Notes: generated by a model from the sequence alone, not told the origin. Counted from the stretch's first letter, positions 1 through 8,030 are shown. The stretch is 12,976 nucleotides of DNA from a bacterium (GCA_027310845.1 DAIDAB010000042.1:1-12976), one strand, 5' to 3'. A program made the numbers and translations.

Positions 1-656
1 CTCGTCATAACATACTGATCCAATCGCAAATAGTCGATTACTGGTTCTTTCTTCACCCAGCTCTTTGCCATTCGAAAAGGGATCTTTATCTCCGATCTTG
101 TGTACTCGGAAAACTTCATCTCTTTACCAAACAGACTGCTGCTCTTGGAATCCAGCAGGAACTCATAATGTATCTCACTAGCACAATCATATTTCGAAAA
201 GGCTGAATAAGCGCCGTCAAGCAACTTCACACTAATTGACTTGTCGAGCAATCGCAGAGGGCTAGTTGACAGAAAAACCTCAAAGCACTTAATTGTTCTG
301 GCCTTCTCTATCCTTGCCCTTGAAAGATGCTCCTCGAGCTCCTTTCTTGCCTGCGCTTCGACTTTTTCTTTGATTTGCTCAATCGCCGCGTTGGAAAAGC
401 TCACAACCTGCTTTGAGAGGTCCTCAGTCCACTCATTACCTATTTCTTCAGTCATGCTGTGAATGTCGGCAGAAAACTTGTCACAGAGGTGGTCTAGGTC
501 TTCTTTTGTCTTCTCTTTCTTGGCTTTTGTATCTTCTATCTTCGCCATGAGATCAGTGTGGTTTTTCGCATATCTCGTGGCGTCCACCAGGCTTGCAAAT
601 GCAAGGTTAAGCCCGGTAGTCTCTAATGAAGAAACCAGACCTTGGCTTGACTCCAA
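1..656 (-). CDS. Partial coiled-coil protein of unknown function
   Basis: An open frame on the minus strand runs from a stop at 695-693 to the left edge, giving at least 218 residues, truncated at the C-terminus. I do not recognise the family. The first half is rich in Glu, Lys, Ala and Leu in heptad-like spacing (for example KIEDTKAKKEKTKEDLDHL and EKVEAQARKELEEHLSRA), so a coiled coil is likely. The second half is more globular (LLDGAYSAFSKYDCASEIHYEF, then a basic stretch ending near the edge). No signal peptide or membrane span is visible. The start is uncertain: TTG at 656 lies about 30 bases after a TATA-like TTTTATA (minus strand, 691-685), fitting a leaderless transcript. GTG at 587 and ATG at 548 are alternatives but would drop coding-like sequence. 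The plus-strand frames here are rich in Ser/Phe/Leu, as expected for antisense of a coiled coil. Confidence 0.6.
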   Translation of the reverse strand, partial: MESSQGLVSSLETTGLNLAFASLVDATRYAKNHTDLMAKIEDTKAKKEKTKEDLDHLCDKFSADIHSMTEEIGNEWTEDLSKQVVSFSNAAIEQIKEKVEAQARKELEEHLSRARIEKARTIKCFEVFLSTSPLRLLDKSISVKLLDGAYSAFSKYDCASEIHYEFLLDSKSSSLFGKEMKFSEYTRSEIKIPFRMAKSWVKKEPVIDYLRLDQYVMT

Positions 657-1088
657 TTCTGAAACAACAAGTAGATGCTTGTCTATAAAACCTTACTCTC
701 TTTCACACAAATTCTTTACTTCATGGTGCCAAAACAGATAATTTGAGTATATTGGGTGCGATATCTGAATAATATTTCAGAGAGAGGACGTTCTGATGCT
801 ATTTCGAAAAGGAATTATCTCAGTTACCACACATTTTATTTGTGCCAGTTTGCTCTAATTGCAAGAAACTGATTGGCTAAAAAAAGTTCATAAAGCATGG
901 AAGCGCTGCTGTGCGAAACCAAAAAGCTAACCCAGCTACAGACTCCCATAACGCTTAGCCGATTTCCACTGCAGAGAGAAATCAATGTTCTTGCTCACCT
1001 ATATCGTCAATTGCATGCGCTGAATTTCGAAAAAACTATGGTTTATGGGGTTTCGAATTTTTCGCATTTGGAAAAGAAAGGGAATGTT
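657..1088. other. Stretch without a convincing gene
   Basis: Between the minus-strand coiled-coil gene and the decayed carboxyltransferase copy I see no recognisable gene. An open frame on the plus strand begins at ATG 897, but its first 60 or so codons resemble nothing I know; only its tail, inside the pseudogene, has homology. Structure visible: a short inverted repeat CTGAA/TTCAG at 765-780, an imperfect CAGTTTGC...AAACTG hairpin at 846-871, and the 13-mer TATTTCGAAAAGG at 800-812, which also occurs at 190-202. Promoters for leftward and possibly rightward transcription should lie here. Confidence 0.5.
684..691 (-). promoter_or_regulatory. Possible TATA box of the minus-strand coiled-coil gene
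   Basis: The minus strand reads TTTTATAG here. It lies about 30 bases before the TTG at 656, which is the usual TATA-to-start spacing for leaderless archaeal transcripts. This is a pattern match only; the region is AT-rich enough to give such a match by chance. Confidence 0.25.
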
Positions 1089-1590
1089 GTGGATGAGCGC
1101 CGACCGAGGGCCGAGCATAGACTGGTAGGAGCAGACAAGTCCGTTCTTGATCTTCTTGAAGAGATGAAGCTAGCGGCCGAGCTCGACAAAAGAAATGAGA
1201 GTATCGAGGAGCAGCACAGAAAGTGTAAGAAGACTGCGAGAAAAAGATTTGAGCTGCTTTTTGGATGAATCGTCTTTCGTTGAAACCGATCAGATTTGAT
1301 TCTGACTATCAAGGGGAGCAAGTACTTGCGAAGCTCTTGAATGGGGGAGTCGTTATAGATTGTGAACCAGTGAAGAAACAACTGCTACGTTTTGGCACCC
1401 TATTTGACTGTCCTCAACGTATCCTTTAGAGTGTTGTTCGGAAAGAAAGTGGCAAAGATAATGGATTCGACACTCATCAGGCGCGCGAATGATTGGACTG
1501 AGCGATTCTGTGGAATTAGGACCAAGGAATGAGTGGGGAGTCTTGCGCCACCATACAAATCGAACACAACGATTTTTTAATAGCGCCGAG
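1089..1590 (+). pseudogene. Decayed 5' copy of an acyl-CoA carboxylase carboxyltransferase gene
   Basis: A GTG at 1089 corresponds exactly to the ATG at 1637 of the intact gene. Both reach LEEM after 26 codons (ATG codons at 1164 and 1712, offset 548 in each case). The relic then reads ESIEEQHRKCKKTARKRFEL against EKVEEQHKKGKKTARERISL of the intact protein. An extra T in the run near 1256-1260 shifts the frame. The next frame gives LDESSFVETDQI against LDEGSFVEIDRF and then stops. Further on come VLFGKKVAKIMDSTL (1431 on, against VMFGRKVAKVMDLAL) and, after another shift, IGLSDS (1492 on, against IGLNDS), with offsets of 546-550, so the order and spacing are preserved. Similarity fades near 1590. 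The rest of the gene is absent. It was probably once a paralogue or a tandem duplicate of the gene that follows. No functional product is expected. Confidence 0.8.
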
Positions 1591-1636
1591 ACAGCACGAT
1601 TCCCACAAATAGACAATAGAGAAGAAAGATCTGCAA

Positions 1637-3217
1637 ATGAACACAGAAGAAGATCTCAAACCGGAAACAGTGGATCAAGTTCAAAAATCAACTGTTGAAC
1701 GACTAGAAGAAATGAACCGCATCGCAGAACTCGGAGGGGGCACCGAGAAGGTCGAGGAACAACACAAGAAAGGAAAGAAGACAGCTCGCGAGAGGATATC
1801 GTTACTTCTCGATGAAGGCTCTTTTGTAGAAATTGATAGGTTTGCAGTCGGCCAAATAAGCGAGCCGAACGCAAAGAAACAGTACGGTGATGGAGTTGTC
1901 ACAGGCTACGGCACGATAGATGGTCGGACTGTTTTTCTTTTTTGTCACGATTTTACGGGATTTGGCGGATCGCTAGGTGTAATGTTTGGAAGAAAGGTTG
2001 CAAAGGTGATGGATCTTGCCCTCAAGGCAGGCGTTCCAATAATTGGTTTGAATGATTCGGGTGGGGCGAGAATTCAGGAGGGAGTCCAAAGCCTTGCCTC
2101 TTACAGCGAGATTTTCTTTCGAAACACAATTTCTTCCGGAGTAATACCGCAAATCTCTCTCGTTTTGGGCCCTTGCGCGGGGGGAGCAGTGTATTCCCCA
2201 GCCATGACTGATTTCGTAATAATGAGCGAAAAATCAAGCTACATGTTCATCACGGGACCGGATGTAGTAAAGGCCGCGCTGGGTCAGGATGTCACTTTTG
2301 AAGAGCTTGGCGGACCTGATCCTAGTTCGGGTGAAAGCGGCGTGGCACATCTTGTAGCCAAATCTGAGGAGGATTCATTCGAACTCGCCCGGCGCCTTCT
2401 CTCTTTCCTTCCGTCAAACAACTCTGAGCGTCCTCCGAGTGTCAAGCCTTCAGATGATCCAAACAGAGTGGATTTGTCTCTTGATTCTATTGTTCCAAAT
2501 GATTCGAACAAGCCATATGAAATGAAGCGGGTTATCTCAACAATAGTTGACGAAAATGACTTCTTCGAAGTGCTAATGCGGTGGGCTCCAAATATCATTG
2601 TGGGGTTTGGAAGACTTGATGGCGAGAGTGTCGGGATTGTTGCAAATCAACCTTCTTATCTTGCGGGTGCTCTTGACATCAACTCGTCGGAGAAGGCGGC
2701 AAGATTTGTCAGGACTTGCGATGCTTTCAACGTTCCGATAGTCACACTCGTTGATGTCCCAGGATACATGCCTGGTATAGAGCAGGAACACGGAGGAATT
2801 ATCAGACACGGGTCGAAGCTTTTGTTTGCTTACTGTGAAGCGACAGTTCCGAAAGTTACCGTCATAACAAGAAAGGCTTACGGTGGAGCGTACTGCGCAA
2901 TGGGAAGCAAGTATTCCAAGGCTGATCTAAACTTTGCTTGGCCATCCGCAGAGATTGCTGTGATGGGACCCGAAGGAGCGACCAACATCATCTACCGACA
3001 CGAAATTGAAAAATCAAATGATGAGTCCTTGAGGCAAAGACTGGTTAACGATTACAAGTACAAATTCGTGAACCCCTTCATCGCGGCAGAAAGTGGGATA
3101 ATTGATTCCATCATACAGCCAAGAGACACCAGAAAGGAATTGATCAAAGCGCTACACGCGCTTGAGAAGAAGAGTGAGGAAAGACCTTCTAAGAAACACG
3201 GAAATATCCAACTCTAA
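1637..3217 (+). CDS. pccB: Acyl-CoA (propionyl/acetyl-CoA) carboxylase, carboxyltransferase subunit
   Basis: Transfers CO2 from carboxybiotin to an acyl-CoA, making methylmalonyl-CoA from propionyl-CoA (or malonyl-CoA from acetyl-CoA), in the cytosol, as part of a biotin-dependent carboxylase with the next two products. Its 526 residues are close to the usual ~515. Both crotonase-fold halves are complete. The N-terminal half has the TARER region (about 49-53), GLNDSGGARIQEG (137-149) and the oxyanion glycines in CAGGAVYSP (180-188). The C-terminal half has VDVPGYMPG (372-380) and KAYGGAYCAMGSK (413-425). The residue after GGAY, which influences acyl-chain choice and is Asp in classical propionyl-CoA carboxylases, is Cys here (C420), so substrate preference is open. 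ATG 1637 is supported by alignment with the relic just upstream. It is first in the module, followed after 65 bases by biotin carboxylase. Confidence 0.95.
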   Translation: MNTEEDLKPETVDQVQKSTVERLEEMNRIAELGGGTEKVEEQHKKGKKTARERISLLLDEGSFVEIDRFAVGQISEPNAKKQYGDGVVTGYGTIDGRTVFLFCHDFTGFGGSLGVMFGRKVAKVMDLALKAGVPIIGLNDSGGARIQEGVQSLASYSEIFFRNTISSGVIPQISLVLGPCAGGAVYSPAMTDFVIMSEKSSYMFITGPDVVKAALGQDVTFEELGGPDPSSGESGVAHLVAKSEEDSFELARRLLSFLPSNNSERPPSVKPSDDPNRVDLSLDSIVPNDSNKPYEMKRVISTIVDENDFFEVLMRWAPNIIVGFGRLDGESVGIVANQPSYLAGALDINSSEKAARFVRTCDAFNVPIVTLVDVPGYMPGIEQEHGGIIRHGSKLLFAYCEATVPKVTVITRKAYGGAYCAMGSKYSKADLNFAWPSAEIAVMGPEGATNIIYRHEIEKSNDESLRQRLVNDYKYKFVNPFIAAESGIIDSIIQPRDTRKELIKALHALEKKSEERPSKKHGNIQL

Positions 3218-3282
3218 ATTCTCACTATCACAGGAAGCTTATGCGGCAGGATAAAGATGCATCTTCGAGCTGAGAGTGTAGA

Positions 3283-4821
3283 ATGGCCGAATTCAGTAGA
3301 GTTCTTGTAGCAAACAGAGGAGAGATCGCTCTCCGAGTCATTCGAGCACTCAAAACTCTTGGCATAGAATCTGCAGCAGTTTACTCTGACGCAGATATCG
3401 CCGCCTTACACGTGACAGCGGCCGATCGTGCTTACCGGCTCCCTGGGCTGTATGCGACAGAGACGTACTTGGACATTTCCAAGATCATTGACATTGCGCG
3501 TAGATCTGATTCTGATGCAATTCACCCTGGGTATGGATTCCTTTCAGAGAATGCAAACCTGTCCAGGTTATGCAAAGAAAATTCGATCAAGTTCATCGGT
3601 CCTTCCGCGGAGACGCTTGAAATTAGCGGAAACAAACTTCAGTGTAAGAGACTTGCAGAGAAAAACAATGTTCCCGTTATTCCATATTCCAAAGAGCCGA
3701 TAGAAGATACTGAACAAGCCGCAAAGTTTGCGCAAGAAATTGGTTTTCCAGTTCTCGTTAAAACCGTCTTCGGTGGCGGCGGTCGCGGAATCAAAGAAGC
3801 CAAGTCCAAGGAAGAGGTGAAAGAAGCCTTTGAATCATCTCAAAGGGAAGCAAAGAGTGCTTTTGGCCGATTTGCAGCTTACATTGAAAAGAAGCTTATC
3901 AAACCCAGACACATAGAAATTCAAGTACTTGCAAGCGATGATTCAAGTGAAGTGCTCCATCTTGGGGAAAGAGAATGCTCGGTGCAACGCAGGTATCAAA
4001 AGCTTATCGAGCTCTCCCCATCTCCGATCATCGACGAGGAGGCGAGGCTTCGAGTATCAGATTACGCAATCAGAATATCAAAAGCTGTTCACTATTCTAA
4101 TGCCGGTACGATCGAATTTCTTCGGGACTTCGAGTCAGGCAATTATTACTTTCTCGAAGTGAACTCGAGGCTTCAGGTTGAGCATCCCGTGACAGAGCTT
4201 GTCACAGGAGTGGACATTGTCGCAAGCCAAATTCAGGTTGCTTCGGGAAAGAAATTACCACTCAAGCAAACTGATGTCACCTTTCGTGGCTCAGCAGTCG
4301 AGTGTAGAATTAATGCGGAAGATCCTCTCTCTGAGTTTGCTCCTTCCTCGGGTAGAATCGAGTATCTCCATTTTCCAGGAGGCCCGGGCATAAGAGTGGA
4401 TAGTTCGCTGTACGAAAATCAAGATATCTCGCCCTACTACGACTCTCTGCTTGCCAAATTGATTTCGTGGGGTGAGACTTTTGAGCAAGCAAGACAGAGA
4501 ATGATTGTTGCGCTGAATGAGTTCAAGATTGCAGGTGTGGAGACTAATATTTTATTCCATGAACGCATAATCCAAAGCAGATCATTCGCCGCTGGGGATC
4601 TGCACACATCTTTCGTTGAGGAGAGTAAAGTCATAGATCAGCTGAGGGAGGAAGCGGCAACACATTCTGAAGATAGTTATGCGATTGCAGCCTTTCTACT
4701 TTCTAAGAATCAATTCATAGAGAATGCAAGAGTAAGCTCAATATCTGGTTCGGCGAGGAGAATTCAGGTCGCGAGAAGAGAGAAAAAGAGTACCGGAGGC
4801 AGGTTCATTGAGCCGCTTTGA
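3283..4821 (+). CDS. accC: Biotin carboxylase subunit of acyl-CoA carboxylase
   Basis: Uses ATP and bicarbonate to carboxylate the biotin carried by the next gene's product. At 512 residues it has the full family layout. The N-terminal domain opens with VLVANRGEIALRVIRA (about 7-22) and contains HPGYGFLSEN (81-90). The ATP-grasp has Lys160 and the glycine loop GGGGRG (164-169). PRHIEIQV is at about 208-215 and the catalytic strand LEVNSRLQVEHPVTE is at 291-305 (Glu292 and Arg296 by alignment with the E. coli enzyme). The motif usually written QRRHQK is QRRYQK here (Tyr238), a substitution at an ATP-site histidine. The last ~60 residues after the biotin-carboxylase C-terminal domain are not conserved. 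Its 3' end overlaps the biotin carrier gene by 14 bases and contains that gene's Shine-Dalgarno sequence, so the two are translationally coupled. Confidence 0.95.
   Translation: MAEFSRVLVANRGEIALRVIRALKTLGIESAAVYSDADIAALHVTAADRAYRLPGLYATETYLDISKIIDIARRSDSDAIHPGYGFLSENANLSRLCKENSIKFIGPSAETLEISGNKLQCKRLAEKNNVPVIPYSKEPIEDTEQAAKFAQEIGFPVLVKTVFGGGGRGIKEAKSKEEVKEAFESSQREAKSAFGRFAAYIEKKLIKPRHIEIQVLASDDSSEVLHLGERECSVQRRYQKLIELSPSPIIDEEARLRVSDYAIRISKAVHYSNAGTIEFLRDFESGNYYFLEVNSRLQVEHPVTELVTGVDIVASQIQVASGKKLPLKQTDVTFRGSAVECRINAEDPLSEFAPSSGRIEYLHFPGGPGIRVDSSLYENQDISPYYDSLLAKLISWGETFEQARQRMIVALNEFKIAGVETNILFHERIIQSRSFAAGDLHTSFVEESKVIDQLREEAATHSEDSYAIAAFLLSKNQFIENARVSSISGSARRIQVARREKKSTGGRFIEPL
4795..4799 (+). 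promoter_or_regulatory. Shine-Dalgarno site for the biotin carrier protein TTG start
   Basis: GGAGG lies 8 bases before TTG 4808, inside the end of the biotin carboxylase gene. It supports the TTG over the first ATG (4850) and points to coupled translation. Confidence 0.6.
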
Positions 4822-5362
4822 AATTGTGATAGGCAAGACCTCCAGGACTATGGACTTAGAGCGCTCAATAGATGACGCGCAGAATCTGGACACGTACCTG
4901 TGTCAAATCATTGGAGAAAGAAATGGCCAAAGAAAATTGGTTGTACGAAGACGAGACCGGAATTTTATTCTGATCTCAGTCGACGATAAGATGTATTTTA
5001 TCAAGCAAACAAAACGAACAAGCTCGTCAGTGGATTTCATAGCAAATGGAAGGTTGACAAGTGCGTACTTGCCCACAGAGGGCATCAGAGAGGAAGCGAA
5101 GGTAAGATCTGATGTCGCCTCTATAAATGAACTTGTTAGTTCGAACTTTCCCTCAAAAGTAGTTTCTATCAGGGTTTCAAAGGGAAGCAAACAAAAGGAA
5201 GGCGACACTCTTCTAGTTCTGGAAGCAATGAAGATGGAAGCGCAAATCAAAGCTCCGAAAGACTGCGATGTCGTAGAGGTATTTGTTCGCGAAGGAGAAA
5301 TGGTGGCGCGAGGGACGAAACTTCTGCAGCTCAAATTTCGTAGGGTAGAAGAAAACCCATAA
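4808..5362 (+). CDS. accB: Biotin carboxyl carrier protein
   Basis: Carries the biotin that shuttles CO2 between the biotin carboxylase and the carboxyltransferase. It has 184 residues from a TTG start. The C-terminal biotinyl domain (about 115-177) contains the hallmark LVLEAMKMEAQI, with the biotin-accepting lysine at position 142. The N-terminal ~85 residues form a beta-rich region as in archaeal carriers, joined by a short linker. The start rests on the GGAGG at 4795-4799 and a 14-base overlap with the preceding gene. Unusually, the sequence before the first domain strand is SSNFPSKVVSIRV, where carriers normally have a Pro-Met-Pro-Gly type turn. The biotinylation motif itself is intact, so activity is expected. 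The next gene starts 3 bases after its stop. Confidence 0.93.
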   Translation: MSRFEIVIGKTSRTMDLERSIDDAQNLDTYLCQIIGERNGQRKLVVRRRDRNFILISVDDKMYFIKQTKRTSSSVDFIANGRLTSAYLPTEGIREEAKVRSDVASINELVSSNFPSKVVSIRVSKGSKQKEGDTLLVLEAMKMEAQIKAPKDCDVVEVFVREGEMVARGTKLLQLKFRRVEENP

Positions 5363-5365
5363 TTC

Positions 5366-6379
5366 ATGAATGAGAGAGAAGGATTATTTGTGCCTGATCT
5401 GAGCAAACTAGTCCTCAAAGGAGATCGAGTAGCAATCTCAAAAGCCATCTCTGCGATCGAGGATCGCGACCCAGGTTCAGATGATCTTCTCAAGGAATTA
5501 TTTCCGTACACAGGGCGCTCTTTTATCATCGGGATTACTGGCCCTCCGGGAACGGGAAAGAGCTCGCTTGTAGATGGATTGGCAAGGATCTACAGATCTA
5601 AAGGAAGCAAAGTGGGAATCCTCGCAGTTGATCCCACGAGTCCGGTATCAGGCGGAGCAATTCTTGGTGACAGAGTGCGAATGATAGAACACTCCTTAGA
5701 TCCAGGAGTGTACATCAGAAGCATGGCCTCCCGCGGAGATGAGGGCGGGTTATCCCGAGCAGCTAGAAATGCGATCAGAGTTCTCGATGCTGCGGGAAAT
5801 GACATCATTATTGCCGAGACGGTTGGAATCGGACAGGCCGAAGTTGAAATCGTGCAAGTCGCAGATCTTGTCATCGTGGTTCTAATGCCAGAGTTAGGCG
5901 ATGAGATTCAGGCGATAAAGGCAGGTCTGATGGAGATAGGCGATATCTTTGCCGTAAACAAGTCAGATCTGTCAGGAGCTGATAAGGTCATTTACAATCT
6001 TCAAAGTATTCTCGGTTCAAAAGACGGGTGGACTCAAGCATCAGTCAAAGTGAGTGCAAAGACTGGACAAGGAATGGAAGATCTCGCTTCAATTATCGAA
6101 AAATTCCGCGCAGAGTTTGTGGGGTCGGAAACTTCAAGAAAGAGAAAACTTGCAAGCTTATCGGATGAACTAGTACGAAATGTCGGCTTTGTTCTCTCTG
6201 AAAGAGCGGAAAACTCTCTCAAAGGAACAAAAGGCCTGGAAGAAATTGTCTCGAAAGTGGCAAAACGACAAATCGATCCGGAGAGTGCAACGAAGATTCT
6301 TTTGGGTATGCTGCCAAAAGACGAGAACTCAGATAAGCAGCGTATTCCAGGTAAAACGAATAGAAGGAAAGGTCGATGA
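5366..6379 (+). CDS. meaB: MeaB/ArgK-type GTPase, methylmalonyl-CoA mutase chaperone
   Basis: A G3E-family P-loop GTPase that guards cobalamin loading and protects methylmalonyl-CoA mutase from inactivation. It has 337 residues, normal for the family. Visible motifs: Walker A GPPGTGKSS (59-67), a little different from the common GxPGAGKST; VDPTSPVSGGAILGDRVRM (88-106); IRSMASRGDEGGLS (117-129); ETVGIGQAE (151-159); and the guanine-specificity motif NKSD (198-201). These belong to MeaB/MMAA rather than to arginine kinase, despite the old name ArgK. The basic C-terminal tail is typical. It is tightly packed between the biotin carrier (3-base gap) and the mutase (9-base gap), which strongly supports its assignment to the mutase below. 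Confidence 0.94.
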   Translation: MNEREGLFVPDLSKLVLKGDRVAISKAISAIEDRDPGSDDLLKELFPYTGRSFIIGITGPPGTGKSSLVDGLARIYRSKGSKVGILAVDPTSPVSGGAILGDRVRMIEHSLDPGVYIRSMASRGDEGGLSRAARNAIRVLDAAGNDIIIAETVGIGQAEVEIVQVADLVIVVLMPELGDEIQAIKAGLMEIGDIFAVNKSDLSGADKVIYNLQSILGSKDGWTQASVKVSAKTGQGMEDLASIIEKFRAEFVGSETSRKRKLASLSDELVRNVGFVLSERAENSLKGTKGLEEIVSKVAKRQIDPESATKILLGMLPKDENSDKQRIPGKTNRRKGR

Positions 6380-6388
6380 TCTCTTGAT

Positions 6389-8011
6389 TTGACTGAGCTA
6401 GAAATCAAGCGTGGGGCGAAAGCAAAGTTTGAGACTGATTCTGGCATCCCTGTTGAAAGGGTGTACTCTGGTCCTTCTGGCACAACTCTCTCAGAGAAAC
6501 TTGGTGAACCTGGCAAGTTCCCTTTCACCCGAGGAATCTATCCTGAAATGTACAGGGAGAGATTATGGACGATGCGAGAGTACGGCGGTTTCGGAAACGC
6601 AAGAGACACTAACAGGCGGTTCAAGTATCTCCTGGATCACGGAGAAACAGGGCTGAGTGTTGCTTTTGATCTACCAACTCAACTGGGGCTCGATTCGGAT
6701 GATCAAAGAGCGGAGGGAGAAGTGGGCAAGGTCGGTGTTGCAATCAGCACGCTAGAGAATATGGAGACGCTCTTTGAGGGGATACCTATAGATCAGGTCA
6801 GCACGTCGATGACCATCAACGCGACAGCTTCTACGATGCTTTCTATGTACATTATTGCCGCAGAATCTCAAGGTATTCCTAGACATGTTCTCAGAGGAAC
6901 GACCCAGAACGACATATTGAAGGAGTACGCTGCGAGAAATACGTACATCTTTCCCCCTGATGAATCATTTAACCTAGCAATAGATATCATAACTTATTGT
7001 TCGAAAGAGATGCCCAAATGGCACCCGATCAGTATCTCAGGATACCACATGCGAGAAGCAGGTGCGAATGCAGTGCAAGAACTAGCTTACACATTTTCCA
7101 ATGCGGTCGAATACGTGCAGGCAGCTGTTTCTCGCGGTTATTCCATAGACTCATTCTGTAAACAACTTTCATTTTTCTTTGCTTGTCGAAACGACTTTTT
7201 TGAAGAGATCGCAAAGTTCAGAGCTGCAAGGCGCATCTGGCCCCAAATAGTTAGAGAAAGATTTCATTCGAATGATGAAGATTCTGCCAAGATCAAATTT
7301 CACGTTCAAACAAGCGGGGAAACACTCACTGCACAGCAACCAGAGAATAACATTGTTCGCGTCTCACTCCAAGCACTCGCAGCAGTTCTCGGAGGTGCAC
7401 AGTCGCTACATACAAACTCCAAAGACGAGGCTCTGGGTCTTCCAACAGAGGAAGCGGCTACACTTGCTCTGCGGACGCAGCAGATAATCGCGGAGGAAAC
7501 TGGTGTGACGAGGACAGCGGATCCAGCTGGTGGCTCGTTCTATCTTGAAGCCCTAACCGACGAACTGGAAGGTCGGGCATACGAGGAGTTTCTCAAAGTT
7601 CAGAAAATGGGTGGTTCTCTCGCAGCAATAAAATCAGGATATATTCAGAGTGAAATCCAGAAAAGTGCATACGCTTTTCAAAAGGAGGTAGATGAAGGAA
7701 CGAAAGTCACTGTTGGTGTCAACAGGTACAAAGACGAAAATAGTACAGCCAAAATAAAAGTACTTGCGATTGCAAAAACGTCGGTACGCGAACAAATCGC
7801 TTCTCTCCAGAGATTTAGGCGATCTAGAGATGAGAAAAAGGCCTCATCTTCGATTAATCTACTCAAGGAAGAAGCTTCCAAAACTGCTTCAGAAAGGGAA
7901 AATCTCATGCCTCTTATAATGGAGGCTGTAAGAAGGGGGGCGACAACTGGAGAAGTGAGCAAGGCTCTCAGAGAAGCTTATGGAGAATATCATCCGAAGT
8001 TCTCGTTTTAG
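6389..8011 (+). CDS. mcmA1: Methylmalonyl-CoA mutase, large (substrate-binding) subunit
   Basis: Catalyses the B12-dependent rearrangement of (R)-methylmalonyl-CoA to succinyl-CoA together with a separate cobalamin-binding small subunit. The 540 residues cover the TIM-barrel domain and stop before any DxHxxG cobalamin domain, as in archaeal split mutases. Substrate-site residues agree with methylmalonyl-CoA: Tyr65 in REYGGF and Arg183 in AARNTYIFPP match Tyr89 and Arg207 of the Propionibacterium enzyme, positions that are Phe and Gln in isobutyryl-CoA mutase. The catalytic histidine is in SGYHMREAGA (His220). Also present: TTQNDILKEY, QTSGETLTAQQPENN and TRTADPAGGSFY. The TTG start at 6389 is effectively forced: the MeaB stop (6377-6379) is in the same frame just upstream and the next Met is residue 54. 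The small subunit gene is not in the window. Confidence 0.95.
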   Translation: MTELEIKRGAKAKFETDSGIPVERVYSGPSGTTLSEKLGEPGKFPFTRGIYPEMYRERLWTMREYGGFGNARDTNRRFKYLLDHGETGLSVAFDLPTQLGLDSDDQRAEGEVGKVGVAISTLENMETLFEGIPIDQVSTSMTINATASTMLSMYIIAAESQGIPRHVLRGTTQNDILKEYAARNTYIFPPDESFNLAIDIITYCSKEMPKWHPISISGYHMREAGANAVQELAYTFSNAVEYVQAAVSRGYSIDSFCKQLSFFFACRNDFFEEIAKFRAARRIWPQIVRERFHSNDEDSAKIKFHVQTSGETLTAQQPENNIVRVSLQALAAVLGGAQSLHTNSKDEALGLPTEEAATLALRTQQIIAEETGVTRTADPAGGSFYLEALTDELEGRAYEEFLKVQKMGGSLAAIKSGYIQSEIQKSAYAFQKEVDEGTKVTVGVNRYKDENSTAKIKVLAIAKTSVREQIASLQRFRRSRDEKKASSSINLLKEEASKTASERENLMPLIMEAVRRGATTGEVSKALREAYGEYHPKFSF

Positions 8012-8018
8012 AAAAAGT

Positions 8019-8023
8019 GGAGG
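8019..8023 (+). promoter_or_regulatory. Shine-Dalgarno site for the epimerase TTG start
   Basis: GGAGG lies 7 bases before TTG 8031 and 8 bases after the mutase stop. It favours TTG 8031 over the upstream ATG at 7980, which would overlap the mutase by 32 bases and add an unconserved tail. Confidence 0.6.
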
Positions 8024-8030
8024 TTTGAAA

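Noticed and set aside
241..741. Two plus-strand open frames at the left end
   Set aside because: Their products are Ser/Phe/Leu-rich antisense of the minus-strand coiled-coil frame, with no motif of their own.
897..1268. A 123-residue protein from ATG 897
   Set aside because: Only its last ~60 residues show homology, and that is to the start of a carboxyltransferase, cut by a frameshift. It is part of the relic starting at 1089 plus upstream non-coding sequence.
5366..6379. Arginine/ornithine transport ATPase (ArgK)
   Set aside because: That is an old mis-annotation of MeaB-type GTPases; the motifs and neighbours fit the mutase chaperone.
6389..8011. Isobutyryl-CoA or 2-hydroxyisobutyryl-CoA mutase
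   Set aside because: The Tyr65 and Arg183 positions match methylmalonyl-CoA mutase, and the carboxylase, MeaB and epimerase neighbours agree.
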